Positions 14,721 through 24,600 of a stretch of 64,000 nt of DNA are shown piece after piece. Source of the DNA: Cyclobacterium jeungdonense (GTDB lineage Bacteria; Bacteroidota; Bacteroidia; Cytophagales; Cyclobacteriaceae). The notes beneath the pieces are model-generated. The model saw nothing but the letters and a program-made list of their open reading frames with translations, had not been told where the DNA came from and did no database searches. Each line of letters starts with the position of its first letter. Position 1 is the first letter of the stretch. The DNA is taken from NCBI RefSeq assembly GCF_010994275.1, contig NZ_WMCD01000008.1, forward strand, positions 124,001 through 188,000. The letters run 5' to 3'. The position numbers were made by a program, and so were the translations under genes.

Positions 14721-16604
14721 CTAATTATCCCCAGCAAGCCAGGTTAGGATACTTGTATTTGGCAGTGCATCCTGCAAAAATATCAATTCTCCTTCCAGAT
14801 AAGGATTGCCATTTATCTGCAAATCCCGCAGCGTATCCGATAGACGCCCCATGGTTCGGGGAAATTTCGTAATTTTATTCCTCCCAAGGTACAGGTTTTT
14901 CAGGCTAGCCATATCGGCAATTGTAACGGGTACATCCGTAATTTCATTCCCGCTCAGGTTTAGGGTGGTTAGAATCTTCAGTTGTCCTATACTTTCAGGT
15001 ATGGCCTTTAACGCTACATGGCTTGCCCCCAAGGTTTCTAAATTGGTCAACGTACCAATCTCATCCGGTAAAAAATCCAAAAAACCGTGAAGGGCAAAGT
15101 TTTTCAAATTAACCATCCCGGATATCAAAAACGGCAGCTCGGAGACTTTCACCACCAAACGCAACATGCGTAACTCCGTCAAATTACGGAAGCTTTCGGG
15201 GATACTACTGAGTCCACTTCCGTAAAGAACTGACAAATTCCTCAGTGAAACCAGTGAGGAGAAGCTTTCAGGCAGTGCCCTGTAATCACCTGAAAGCCAT
15301 AAAGTGTCCAGTTCAGAGAGCCTACCAAAATCATCGGGCAATACGGCAGGTCTTTCCGTTACGGTGAAAAAACAAAAGCTGAGTTTTGACAAGGCTGAAA
15401 AAGAAGCGGGAATGCTTTTTGCTAAAACGGGACCACGGAAGGTCTCCAGACTTCTTAAATTACCAAACGTTTCAGGCAGCTTGTCGATGTAATTCAATTC
15501 GCAATTGAGGAAATTGAGGCTGCTTAGGTTACTGAAGCTCTCAGGAAGACTGGTAAGTCCCATCTTTGTCATCTCCAGATACCGGAGACTCTTCAGGTTC
15601 CCAAAACTTTCCGGCAAAGACGGTATGTCTAGCGAGTTCATGTACAAGGTATCGAGCTCCGTTAGATTGCCAAAGTCATCCCCTAATTGCGTCATTCTGG
15701 TATGGGAAAGGTCTAATACCTGTAGCTTATGGTAATAGGCAGAGATGACATGGGGAACATTGGACAAACTGCTGCCGTTTAGCTGCAGCTTGGTAAGGTG
15801 TTTCAATGCCTTAAGTGCAGGAAACTGTGTACTATCACCAAACATCCAGCCATACGGATCGCTGTACATATTAAGCTCTGTCACGTCGCCAGCATCGTTT
15901 CGTTTGACTAAAAGGGGTTTATTTAACTTTCCTAAATCTTCCAACGCCTCGTCTTGATGGTACTCACCAGACCTAAAGATGAAAGTAACGGAGGCACTTT
16001 TACTTCCGTACCAGGTGGTCCAGGTAAATTTATAGTCGGTGTTTTCATACCCATAGAACGTAATGTACTCGGCCTCGTCATCGGGCACTGAAATACCTCC
16101 TAATGACTGACCCCTGATTTGCTGATAATTTCCCTCAATGGTCCATTTACCCCGGTCATAGGATTTCGCATATAACCTCCGTCTGGTCTGATAGTAGGAA
16201 TGGCTGTCATCTACAATTTCGGGTTGAAGAGGGGAGAAATGCACCTTTACGGTATCCGAAGTCACATTGCTGCCGTTCCTCACATGCCAGAGTAAGCTAT
16301 ATTCCTCTCCCGGCAAGCCGTGAAAAACCGCTTTAGGGTTAGTCTCGCTGCTGAAAAAAACCTTATTGTCTACCAGACCACTGTGGATGGCCCACTTTCC
16401 CGTCTCATTTGCGCGAAGGTCATCTGCCGATAACGTGACGCTAAAGTCGGTGACATCAAAAAAATCAGCCCCACCGTTTGTTAGCGGAGGGGCAATAACC
16501 GGTTTGGTGCCGTCATCTATGCCTTGGCAGCCAACGATCAACAAACCCAATACAAACAGCAAACATACCTGCTTTCGTGGCAAAAAAAACGAGCCCATAG
16601 CCAT
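14721..16604 (-). CDS. Leucine-rich-repeat lipoprotein
   Basis: The protein has 627 residues from the ATG at 16604. A type II signal peptide ends at Cys26 (LLIVGC). Residues about 35-225 form beta-rich, Ig/PKD-like modules with repeated KWAIHSG and KWTIEGNY-type strands. From about 255 to the end run roughly fourteen leucine-rich repeats of about 23 residues with the pattern LPESFGNLxSLxxLxxxxxxLxxLP. Such proteins act as surface recognition or adhesion modules. The repetitive DNA keeps both strands open for long stretches. It ends 287 bases from the convergent GH26 gene. The 529-base gap upstream (16605-17133) shows nothing recognisable. Confidence 0.88.
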   Translation of the reverse strand: MAMGSFFLPRKQVCLLFVLGLLIVGCQGIDDGTKPVIAPPLTNGGADFFDVTDFSVTLSADDLRANETGKWAIHSGLVDNKVFFSSETNPKAVFHGLPGEEYSLLWHVRNGSNVTSDTVKVHFSPLQPEIVDDSHSYYQTRRRLYAKSYDRGKWTIEGNYQQIRGQSLGGISVPDDEAEYITFYGYENTDYKFTWTTWYGSKSASVTFIFRSGEYHQDEALEDLGKLNKPLLVKRNDAGDVTELNMYSDPYGWMFGDSTQFPALKALKHLTKLQLNGSSLSNVPHVISAYYHKLQVLDLSHTRMTQLGDDFGNLTELDTLYMNSLDIPSLPESFGNLKSLRYLEMTKMGLTSLPESFSNLSSLNFLNCELNYIDKLPETFGNLRSLETFRGPVLAKSIPASFSALSKLSFCFFTVTERPAVLPDDFGRLSELDTLWLSGDYRALPESFSSLVSLRNLSVLYGSGLSSIPESFRNLTELRMLRLVVKVSELPFLISGMVNLKNFALHGFLDFLPDEIGTLTNLETLGASHVALKAIPESIGQLKILTTLNLSGNEITDVPVTIADMASLKNLYLGRNKITKFPRTMGRLSDTLRDLQINGNPYLEGELIFLQDALPNTSILTWLAGDN

Positions 16605-17133
16605 ACAAACCAATGTAAAAAAACGCCTTATGATTTTCAGTTCGCCAAATTAAGTATTTAGAATAAGGAATTCAGGAAAAATAGATGATTTATTTTCTCC
16701 TCGATTCATGCACTCTTTTCCCAATACAATTTCAAGTCGTAAAGCTTTCAATGGTTAAAGGTAGGTTGGGTTTGACGGACTTTAAGTGAGATTAAACGGG
16801 GAAGGTTACGCTGGATTCGCAAGGATGCTGGGCTGCAGGGAGAAGCATAGAATTTTTTCGGGCTTTTAGAGGCATACCCAACCTTCAAAAAATCGCCTCC
16901 AAACAAAACTTGAATTAACTGAAAATCGCCGCCAAAACAGGTTTCTTTAGACGTATAATGTGGTCCCAGCATTTTATTCAGGAAGGACCCCTAGATATCC
17001 AAAAAATCCAGACTCAAACCCGATAGGCACTTCACCGGTTCCCTCCGAATAAACCGGGGCAGGTAGTGCTGCAGCGTTTTCATGCTTGGCTTTACAAGCC
17101 GCACTAAAACCTAGTTGTTAGTTGCTGTTTTCG

Positions 17134-18165
17134 TCAGGTAGGCATATCATCCCCACCTTCATTCTCAGTTGTTTTCAAAATTGATCTAATCCTATCAATA
17201 TGAACCTGTGACTTTTTTATCCTTTCAACTGCTGTTTGAGAACCAACACCTTTTTTCCCTCGTGCCATTTCAGTCAGTAAGTTTTTATGCTCCTCGAACA
17301 TCCGTAGTGCAGTCCACATTGTTTCTTCAATCTTGTTCGTCTGTTCAGCAAAAAGGGAAGCTGCCGTATAGGCGTGCCCGGTATGGCAACGGAACCGTAA
17401 ATTGCTATCCTTCTCTACTTTCCATAAAACACCACCGCAACCCGGACAGTTAAAAGGAACCTGATCGCCCAGTTTATTTACGGAAGACAAATCGCTTAAC
17501 ACACGTTCGGCAATTTTAGCCTCTACTAAAACATCTTTTGGAACAGGTTTGCGCATCGGTAATTTCCGTGGAATAATCTTGTAAAGCAGGGGCCCCATTT
17601 CAGCTATGGGCAGGCAATAATCTACTTTTATGTTATTCAGGACATTTCTTGGCATATCTGGATACTCGGCTTCGTCAGGATCCTGTACGATACATATTCC
17701 TCCGCATCTTTTAATAGCTTTCATTCCTGATGTTCCATCATCAAGATAACCGGTTAGCAATATCCCGATTACACCAGTCCCAAACGCTACAGCAGCTGAC
17801 CGAAATAACGGATCAATAGCAGGACGCGACCTGTTTTCATGGGCTCCTTTAGTCACCAGCATTTTCAGGTTCCCTCCAATCAACAGGTGATGATCTGATG
17901 GCGCCAGGTATAAATTTCCGGGCTTCAAGTTGTTTCCGCTTTTTGCATGCTGACATTTTACGGTATTTAACTTATTGAGCTCGTCTATGAGTACATTTCC
18001 CGTAGCATCAGGAGAAATATGTCTAACAATCAATACCGGAAGGGGGAAGTCTTTGGGAAGTTGGCTTATTAGTTTTTTTAATGCACTCAGCCCCCCTGCA
18101 GATGTACCTATTACAACTACCCGGGAAATTTTTTCAGGCTTATCGGTTTTACTGCTTTTTTTCAT
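17134..18165 (-). CDS. CheB-like methylesterase without receiver domain, zinc-ribbon C-terminus
   Basis: This 343-residue cytosolic protein has a CheB methylesterase domain at about residues 15-195. It holds the catalytic triad: Ser22 in IGTSAGG, His49 in VRHISP and Asp142/143 in TGYLDDGTSGM. The N-terminal response-regulator domain of classical CheB is absent. Residues about 240-265 carry CPGCGG and CHTGHAY, a likely zinc-binding module, followed by a helical tail. This plan matches the stand-alone CheB proteins common in bacteria without a full chemotaxis operon. The substrate, probably a methyl-accepting or signalling protein, is not encoded nearby. Confidence 0.88.
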   Translation of the reverse strand: MKKSSKTDKPEKISRVVVIGTSAGGLSALKKLISQLPKDFPLPVLIVRHISPDATGNVLIDELNKLNTVKCQHAKSGNNLKPGNLYLAPSDHHLLIGGNLKMLVTKGAHENRSRPAIDPLFRSAAVAFGTGVIGILLTGYLDDGTSGMKAIKRCGGICIVQDPDEAEYPDMPRNVLNNIKVDYCLPIAEMGPLLYKIIPRKLPMRKPVPKDVLVEAKIAERVLSDLSSVNKLGDQVPFNCPGCGGVLWKVEKDSNLRFRCHTGHAYTAASLFAEQTNKIEETMWTALRMFEEHKNLLTEMARGKKGVGSQTAVERIKKSQVHIDRIRSILKTTENEGGDDMPT

Positions 18166-18516
18166 TTTTTTTTAACAACTAATTAAAATTTAATTAAGTG
18201 CTAATCCACAACATTCTATTTCCTCTGGTTTTCTAAAAATTGCAACCAAATACCGGACCGGCTAACCGCAGCCCTTGCGGTTACTTCCCTCTTGGCCTTA
18301 CGTAGAAATCCCCTAAATTTAGAAAAATATCCCAGACCTTCAACTAGTTTTTTCATTTCTTGATTTACCATAGCCGCCCGGCAGATCATCCGAAGATACA
18401 AGCCGAACCGGTCGCTTGATGCCTACGTCGGGCAAGAAGCTGTTCGCTAATCGAACGTTAGCGGTTTTTCCATTTTTTTTGTTTTCCCCAATCACCTCCA
18501 TCACCATCCCCTACAT

Positions 18517-18598
18517 TCCCTGAGCAGCGCCGAAGGAAACGAAACCAAAAGCCATCATCAAACCCTCAATCCCCGGTCCCTGAGCGGAGCGGAAGGGA
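18517..18598. repeat. Two copies of a TCCCTGAGC..GAAGG repeat, 60 bases apart
   Basis: TCCCTGAGCAGCGCCGAAGGAA (18517-18538) and TCCCTGAGCGGAGCGGAAGG (from 18577) are near-identical 22-base units with exact 60-base spacing. Similar CCTGAGCG-GAAGG units are widespread intergenic repeats in Bacteroidota. They lie in the 876-base gap 18166-19041, which also contains a TTCGCTAA..TTAGCG hairpin near 18450, a possible transposase scrap (18790-18900) and the ffh terminator, but no gene. Confidence 0.55.
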
Positions 18599-18981
18599 GT
18601 CCCTCAAACATCGAATCTCCTGGTTTGCTAGAAACATCTGTATACAGCTATGTTTTGAGCCTGGTTAGCTGTATTCGTACTGGGCCCTATGCCCGAAACC
18701 GGGTTTTTAGTGGTCAAATTAAGGGCTTCGTATATAAAATCAAGAATGAAAGTTTATTTTTATTCCGGTCTACCCTTATTACTGTCCAGTAAAAATGCCA
18801 TGATAGAAGAAACCGTGTTTTTTCCGATGTTTTGAAATCGTTTTTGCCCAATGGATTGATCTATTGGGTTTTGGTCGAATGGTGGGGCGTCGGTTGTCGG
18901 GTTAGGGCATGCCCTGACCCGATTCTTTTGGATCCAGGTGCAGCCATCGTTTCCACCTACCTAAATTAATATTTTATCCTG

Positions 18982-19015
18982 AAAAAAAAATACCGGCAAG
19001 AAAACCCGCCGGTAT
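18982..19015 (-). terminator. ffh: Rho-independent terminator of ffh
   Basis: A perfect 8-base stem (ATACCGGC/GCCGGTAT) with a 10-base loop is followed, on the minus strand, by a run of nine T residues. It starts 27 bases after the ffh stop codon, so it ends the ffh transcript. Confidence 0.9.
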
Positions 19016-19041
19016 ATATAAGATATGAGGATACGGCTTTC

Positions 19042-20379
19042 TTACCGCCGCTTCATATTGCCTCCCATTGCACCCAGGGCTTTCTGGGCACCGCCCATTT
19101 TATTCATCTGCTTCATCATCTTGCGCATGTCGGAGAATTGCTTCATCAGGTTATTAACCTCCTGTATGCTGCGCCCGCTGCCATCGGCAATGCGTTTTCT
19201 GCGGCTGCCGTCCAGCAAAGCGGGATTGCCGCGCTCCTGTGGGGTCATGCTGCGGATAATGGCCTCAATGGGGACAAAGGATTCGTCGTCTATATCCAGT
19301 CCCTTCATGGCCTTGCCCATGCCCGGGATCATTCCCAGTAGGTCCTTGATGTTGCCCATCTTTTTGATCTGCTCCAGTTGGGAAAGAAAATCGTCAAAAT
19401 CAAACTGGTTTTTGCGGATTTTGGCATTCAGCCGCTTGGCCTCGTCTTCATCGAAGGATTGCTGGGCTTTTTCTACCAGGGAGACGACATCTCCCATGCC
19501 CAAAATCCGCTGGGCCATCCGATCGGGATAAAAAAGGTCCAGGTTTTCCATTTTCTCCCCGGTGGAAATAAACTTGATGGGCTTATTCACCACGTGGCGA
19601 ATGGAAATAGCCGCTCCACCCCGGCTATCGCCATCCAGCTTGGTAAGCACCACTCCGTCAAAATTCAGGCGCTCGTCAAAGGTCTTGGCCGTATTGACCG
19701 CGTCCTGACCCGTCATGGAATCTACGACAAACAGGGTTTCCGAAGGCCTGAGGTTTTCCTTTAAGGAAGAAATCTCGTCCATCATGGCCTCATCCACTGC
19801 CAGGCGACCGGCGGTATCGATGATGACTGTCTTTTTGCCGGATTTTTTGGCGTATTCTACGCCGTTCTGCGCGATCTGAAGGGCATTTTGATTGCCGGGT
19901 TCGGCATAGACTTCGATACCTATCTGCGTTCCAAGGGTCTTGAGTTGCTCCACCGCTGCCGGACGGTACACGTCACAGGCGACCAGAAGTACCTGCCGGC
20001 CTTGTTTTTTCAGGTAGGTTCCCAGTTTTCCCGAGAAGGTGGTTTTACCCGAACCCTGAAGACCGGATATCAGAATGACAGCTGGATCTCCTTTGATATT
20101 GATCTCCTCCTTGCTGCCCCCCATCATCTGGGTGAGTTCTTCCTGGGTGATTTTCACTAGAAGTTGCCCCGGAGATACCGATATTAGCACGTCCCTGCCG
20201 AGGGCCTCTTCCTTGATCTTATCGGTTACCTCTTTGGCTACTTTGTAATTGACGTCGGCATCGATCAGCGCTCTTCGGATTTCCTTTACAGTAGTGGCAA
20301 CATTAATCTCAGTAATCTTACCCGTACCCTTTAAGGTCTTAAAAGCCCTGTCTAATTTATAACTCAGATTATCAAACAT
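19042..20379 (-). CDS. ffh: Signal recognition particle protein Ffh
   Basis: This 445-residue GTPase starts at the ATG at 20379, which gives the canonical MFDNLSYKLDRAFKTL start. The N domain is at about residues 1-90. The G domain has the P-loop GLQGSGKTT at 107-115, DTAGR, TKLDGDSRGG and the SRP-specific insertion. A methionine-rich M domain (about 300-445; MIPGMGKAMKG, MMKQMNKMGG) binds 4.5S RNA and signal sequences. It delivers nascent membrane proteins to FtsY at the inner membrane. The gene is monocistronic, with a clear terminator behind it and a probable -7 promoter element just upstream. Confidence 0.98.
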   Translation of the reverse strand: MFDNLSYKLDRAFKTLKGTGKITEINVATTVKEIRRALIDADVNYKVAKEVTDKIKEEALGRDVLISVSPGQLLVKITQEELTQMMGGSKEEINIKGDPAVILISGLQGSGKTTFSGKLGTYLKKQGRQVLLVACDVYRPAAVEQLKTLGTQIGIEVYAEPGNQNALQIAQNGVEYAKKSGKKTVIIDTAGRLAVDEAMMDEISSLKENLRPSETLFVVDSMTGQDAVNTAKTFDERLNFDGVVLTKLDGDSRGGAAISIRHVVNKPIKFISTGEKMENLDLFYPDRMAQRILGMGDVVSLVEKAQQSFDEDEAKRLNAKIRKNQFDFDDFLSQLEQIKKMGNIKDLLGMIPGMGKAMKGLDIDDESFVPIEAIIRSMTPQERGNPALLDGSRRKRIADGSGRSIQEVNNLMKQFSDMRKMMKQMNKMGGAQKALGAMGGNMKRR

Positions 20380-20400
20380 GTCTTTATTCTTTTGAAGCAA

Positions 20401-20408
20401 CAAAAATA
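20401..20408 (-). promoter_or_regulatory. ffh: Candidate -7 element for ffh
   Basis: On the minus strand TATTTTTG fits the Bacteroidota TAnnTTTG -7 consensus, 22 bases before the ffh ATG. No good TTTG is seen at the -33 position, where an A10 run lies instead, so the call is tentative. Confidence 0.4.
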
Positions 20409-20541
20409 GGTTTTTTTTTTAAGCTTGTCAGGGAAGATGGGAAAGTATTCCTTGAAAGATAAATGCCCTTTTTCTTGTATCTGAGTAATTTTCTATTAAT
20501 TTTTGTTATAAAAAAAACGCAAAAAGGTGTATTTAATATAC

Positions 20542-20567
20542 AAAAATACCCCAATCGGGGTATTTTT
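20542..20567. terminator. Bidirectional terminator-like hairpin between divergent genes
   Basis: A perfect 11-base stem (AAAAATACCCC/GGGGTATTTTT) with a 4-base AATC loop is flanked by further T residues on the plus side. It has the form of an intrinsic terminator in both directions but lies upstream of both ffh (-) and the gene at 20664 (+), not behind any annotated gene. Confidence 0.75.
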
Positions 20568-20663
20568 TTGATGAAAAAAAAGTCGTTACTTACACTTTCG
20601 ATTACACCACTACCAATTAATTATCAATGAGTTATTATTTAATTAACCAAAAACCAAACAAAA

Positions 20664-21152
20664 ATGATCAAAGACCAAATCCCGCTGTTTATTCCCCTGG
20701 GGAATTTTTCAGACCACTGTAACAGCTTAGACAGAAAAAAACTGATTCCTATTATTGACTTAGTCCATGAAATGGAGCTTAAATTCTATAAGACGGAAAA
20801 AATATTGGGAGTACAGGACTTCAGTAATGTCCCACTGAGTACACTGTCCTTGAGCGGAATTCATGTCAGGTTACTGGATGCCATATTAAAGTTGAGACTG
20901 GTACCCCTTTTCGATTGGATGTCCTGGAAAAGCGAAGCAGAAAGGTATTATCAGGATCAAACCCAGTTGTACAGCCTGGATGCGGTCACCTTAGGTAAAA
21001 TCATGACCGTACTCCTGCGATCTCAGACCATATACGGTCCGACCTTCCTGGAATCGAAAATTAAGGATAGGTTTGTTTTGAATCTTCTCAAAGCCATCAT
21101 CCATTCCCTGGATGGCAATTCATTAGTGAATTCGTCCGGAAACCTGGATTAA
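20664..21152 (+). CDS. DUF6508-like protein
   Basis: This 162-residue soluble protein has a C-terminal half with the spacing of DUF6508 proteins: FDWMSWKSEAERYY, then SLDAVTLGKIMTVLLRSQTIYGPTFLE and a final IKDRFVLNLLKAI helix. The normal DRFxEG motif is replaced by QTIYGP. The first 70 residues are not recognised. The family has no known function. The gene is divergent from ffh, downstream of a terminator-like hairpin, and is followed by a repeat-rich 472-base gap, so it is probably a single-gene unit. The assignment rests on pattern only. Confidence 0.55.
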   Translation: MIKDQIPLFIPLGNFSDHCNSLDRKKLIPIIDLVHEMELKFYKTEKILGVQDFSNVPLSTLSLSGIHVRLLDAILKLRLVPLFDWMSWKSEAERYYQDQTQLYSLDAVTLGKIMTVLLRSQTIYGPTFLESKIKDRFVLNLLKAIIHSLDGNSLVNSSGNLD

Positions 21153-21368
21153 CAGTCGTAATACAATCCCTACAATCAAGTTTATTTCCCCCTCCACTTT
21201 TCAGCGCTTAATCACCCACCATTCTTTTTTACAAAGCTGAAACCTATTTTCTGGCTTATTTATTTTTAAAAAACTAAATTCAGGTCCAAAACCTGGAAAT
21301 TAAAATAATTTTGGAAAAATAACGGAAAATCAACAAGCGATTCCAATAATTTATACGTTATTTAAAGT

Positions 21369-21478
21369 GTTTATAATTGTTTCTTAATGGTCACAACCTG
21401 TCCCGAATTTATTCGGGAGAGTCTCGCATGATTGATAATCGTCCCACTGTGTGACGTTCTCATCATGCTCGATTTCAT
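21369..21478 (-). repeat. Dispersed repeat family, copy C
   Basis: On the minus strand it starts ATGAAATCGAGCATGATG at 21478, has GAACGTCACA, GATTATCAATCATGCGAGA, a nested hairpin (TCCCGAATAAATTCGGGA, near 21401-21420), and ends GACCATTAAGAAACAATTATAAAC. The end is identical to that of copy A. The frame from its ATG is open through to the TAA in TTATAAAC. Copy D lies head-to-tail just upstream of it on the minus strand. Confidence 0.85.
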
Positions 21479-21480
21479 AG

Positions 21481-21567
21481 GTTTATAAATTGCTTTTAAA
21501 AGGTCATATGCCTGCCTAGCGGCAGACAGGGAATCTCGCACCTGCCTACCGACAGGCTTGATTTCAT
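21481..21567 (-). repeat. Dispersed repeat family, copy D (shortened)
   Basis: On the minus strand it starts ATGAAATCAAGCCTG at 21567 and ends AATTTATAAAC directly before copy C. The middle is replaced by two CCTGCC..GGCAGG-type palindromes flanking GCGAGATTCCC. The offset from copy C is 89 bases, close to the 91-base period of the A/B pair. The 472-base gap 21153-21624 holds nothing else. Confidence 0.75.
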
Positions 21568-21624
21568 GTTAAAGAATACGTTTAGTCAAGATACTTTTTT
21601 GGAGTAAAGGAAAATGAAGTTTTA

Positions 21625-24600
21625 ATGAGGGTAGAATTGAAAGGGAATTACTTAATACGTTTTTTTGGAATACTTTTTTTATTGTTTTCAAGTATTCTGA
21701 CACCGCTGACATTAGCGGCCCAGGACGAACCGAACCTGGTATTGGAAACCAACCCGGTGACCTGTACCGGAAATGGGACGATTAGCGCGAGCCTGGAAGT
21801 GGAAAGCGATCCCACGGACCTGATCTACCGTTTATTTCGATTAGGGGAGGATAGTCCCCTGGTTGAAAATGAATCGGGTGTCTTTTCTGATTTACCGGTA
21901 GGCACCTATCTAGTGGCCGCTGTTTTTACCCTGAACGAAAATCCCCTGGAAGTTTCGGCGGAAATTGAGCTGGTTTCCAACTTTCAACCTTTATCGTATA
22001 CGGTAAGTGCCCAAAATCTCTGTGAGAATGCCCTTGGAAGCATTGAAGTCGTCGTCAATCAGGGCAATCCGGAAACGTTTGAGTTAAGAGGGGATGTCGA
22101 ACGCCCTCCACAGGCAAGCCCGGTATTTGATGCCATTCCTGCGGGCAAATATACCGTCGTTGTCACGGACGAATGTGGCGACCGCCTTTCCCAATCTTTT
22201 GAAGTACAAAAAGCCGAATTCATTCTGGAGGAGGAATTTCAACAATTCCAGGCAGAATTAAGCAGTTGCGGTGAAATTGCCGTGGGCCATCTGGTGCGTT
22301 CGGTTGGTGCTGAAATCGCCTACCCTCTGCAAGCCCGGTTCACCGTCTTCGCCCCGGATGGATCCACTCAGGAAATCACCACGGAACTCAGTGAAGGCGG
22401 GGCTACGGAAAGCGTCATCTATGGAAACCTCCCCTTTTATACAGGAGAAGCCTATTCCTACGATCTGGAGGTAACGGACAATTGTGGACAAACAGCAGTA
22501 TTGGAAAACAACCTTATCGACCGAACACTCACCATTTCCGAAGACCTTTTCTGGGGCGCTGGCCTGTGCGGCAAGCGGAGGCTGTCCATCAAACCAACCA
22601 ATTTTGTCGCCCCTTACACGGTTAGTTTTACCGAATACCCGGGAGATTTTGACCCTGAATTGTTCAACGAGGGATACCCCGGACCATTTACGGAGGAAAA
22701 TCTCTTTTTTGGCTCCGAGGAAATGCCCATCCCCTTTGGAACGTATTCGTTCAGCATTACGGATGCCTGTGGCAGTACTGCCAGCATCTCCAGGGAATTC
22801 AAAGACTTGCTCAGCGGGCCGGTGCCAACCGTTTACAAGGGCTGCGGCCCCACTACCGGCTCACTGCAACTAAATAGTTTTGATTACGAGTTTACCCTAA
22901 TAGAAATGACCGCAGGCCCGGCAAGCTTTGCCGGACAACTCCCCCTGGACCTTTCTGAAAACATCAGTCAAAACGATCCCAGAAGGTTCTTTATGAGTAA
23001 TCTCCCTGCCGGTGACTACGAGTTTACCTCCTATACCACTTGCAATACCGAGCATGTAACCGAGATCACCATTGAAGGTGCCGAAATTCTGACAAATGAT
23101 TTGAACATCGAGGAAAATTGCGGTTCGTTCAATCTATCGCTGAATCATCAGGACAACCTGGACGAAAACCAAACCACCCGATTTGGGATTCAAAAACGAA
23201 ACACGGACACCGGAGAATGGGGCCATCCGGAAACTGGCATGTCCTACGTAGAAGGAGAAGAACTGAATGCTGAAAATTCCATCCTGATTGTCAATGGTGC
23301 CACCACAATCAATCTGAGCTACTATGGTGAACTGCGGCTGGTGAAATCCATCCGGGTCTGGAAAAACGGTCAGGACATTATCCCTAATGAGCCCTCCTAT
23401 AATTTCTGCCTGGAGACCTTGGAAGAATTTGAAGTAAAGGAACGAAGCTCTTTTACCAGTATCAATACCTTTCAGTGCGTGGAGGGTAGCTATGAATTGT
23501 CCGTAGATGCGAGCGGATACCCGCCCATCACTTACAAGATTGTGGAAAAGGATGGATTGCCATTTGAAATTAATAATGGTTCGGATCCGCTTTTCCAAAA
23601 TCTGGAAGCCGGAAGGTACCGCGTACAATTGGAAGATGCCTGTGGCAATCTGACCAACACCACGGTTCAAATAAGTGGGGAAAACCTTCCCAAAATCATC
23701 CCAGAAAACCTCTGTGAAGGGGATAACGGATCGCTGTCCATAAAAAACCTTGATTTTCTGTCCTTCGAATGGTTCAATAAAGCCAATCCCGACGAGGTCC
23801 TCAGCACCGAACCCAGTCTGGAGTTTACGCCGTTTAATCTGGCCACACATGAGGGAGTGTACGGGGTGCGCCTGAGTAATGACACGCCCGGCTCCTGCCT
23901 GAATGAGACCCTGGAATTTACCATCGATGAGGCCAGCCTGAATCCGGAACCAGGAATTGGCCAGGAAGTGATCGTCTGTAAAGGAGAAATTGTGGATTTG
24001 TTTGACTTTCTGGAAGGGCCTTATAATAACTACGGAACATGGGAAGAGCTAAGCAATAGTGGTGCCTTGGTGGGAAATGTCTGGTCATCGGCCAACCTGA
24101 CCACTGGAACCTATACGTTTGAATACACGATCACAGGCATCTGTTCTGGTGAAAGATCAACGCAGGTCACGATCAATTTAAGTGCCGTTCCTCCAGCACC
24201 GCAGGGAGAAGGCTTGCAGGAATTCTGTGCTCCCGGAAATTTTACGGTAGCAGACTTGGTGGCCACAGGAGAAAACATTCAGTGGTACCTCACTCCGGAA
24301 GGCACCAACCCTCTTTCCAGCGAAACCAGCCTGGAATCAGGCAGGACTTATTACGCAGAGCAGCAAGCAGATGGTTGCCCATCAGACCAGCGATTGCCCG
24401 TAGAAGTGGTACTCTACCCGGAAGTAACTGGTTTCGAAATACAGGAAAACCAAACTGTGTACCAAATGGAGGTCCCGCAGATTTTAATCGGGGAAACCGC
24501 CTCGGGTGGGTCGGGGGATTTCAGCTACCAGTGGGAAATTCAATCCGGAGATGCTGAATGGGTACTCATCACAGGGGCTACCAATAAAGACTTTCCTGCC

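Noticed and set aside
14414..14737. 107-codon minus-strand open frame after the GH26 gene
   Set aside because: It overlaps the ends of GH26 and of the LRR gene, has a low-complexity unlike-protein composition and no recognisable domain.
16748..16972. 74-codon minus-strand frame in the gap before the LRR gene
   Set aside because: It has no family signature, no upstream signals and unusual composition; treated as chance.
18216..18401. 61-codon basic minus-strand frame upstream of the CheB-like gene
   Set aside because: It starts with TTG, is very basic, matches no known family and has no conserved features; chance is likely.
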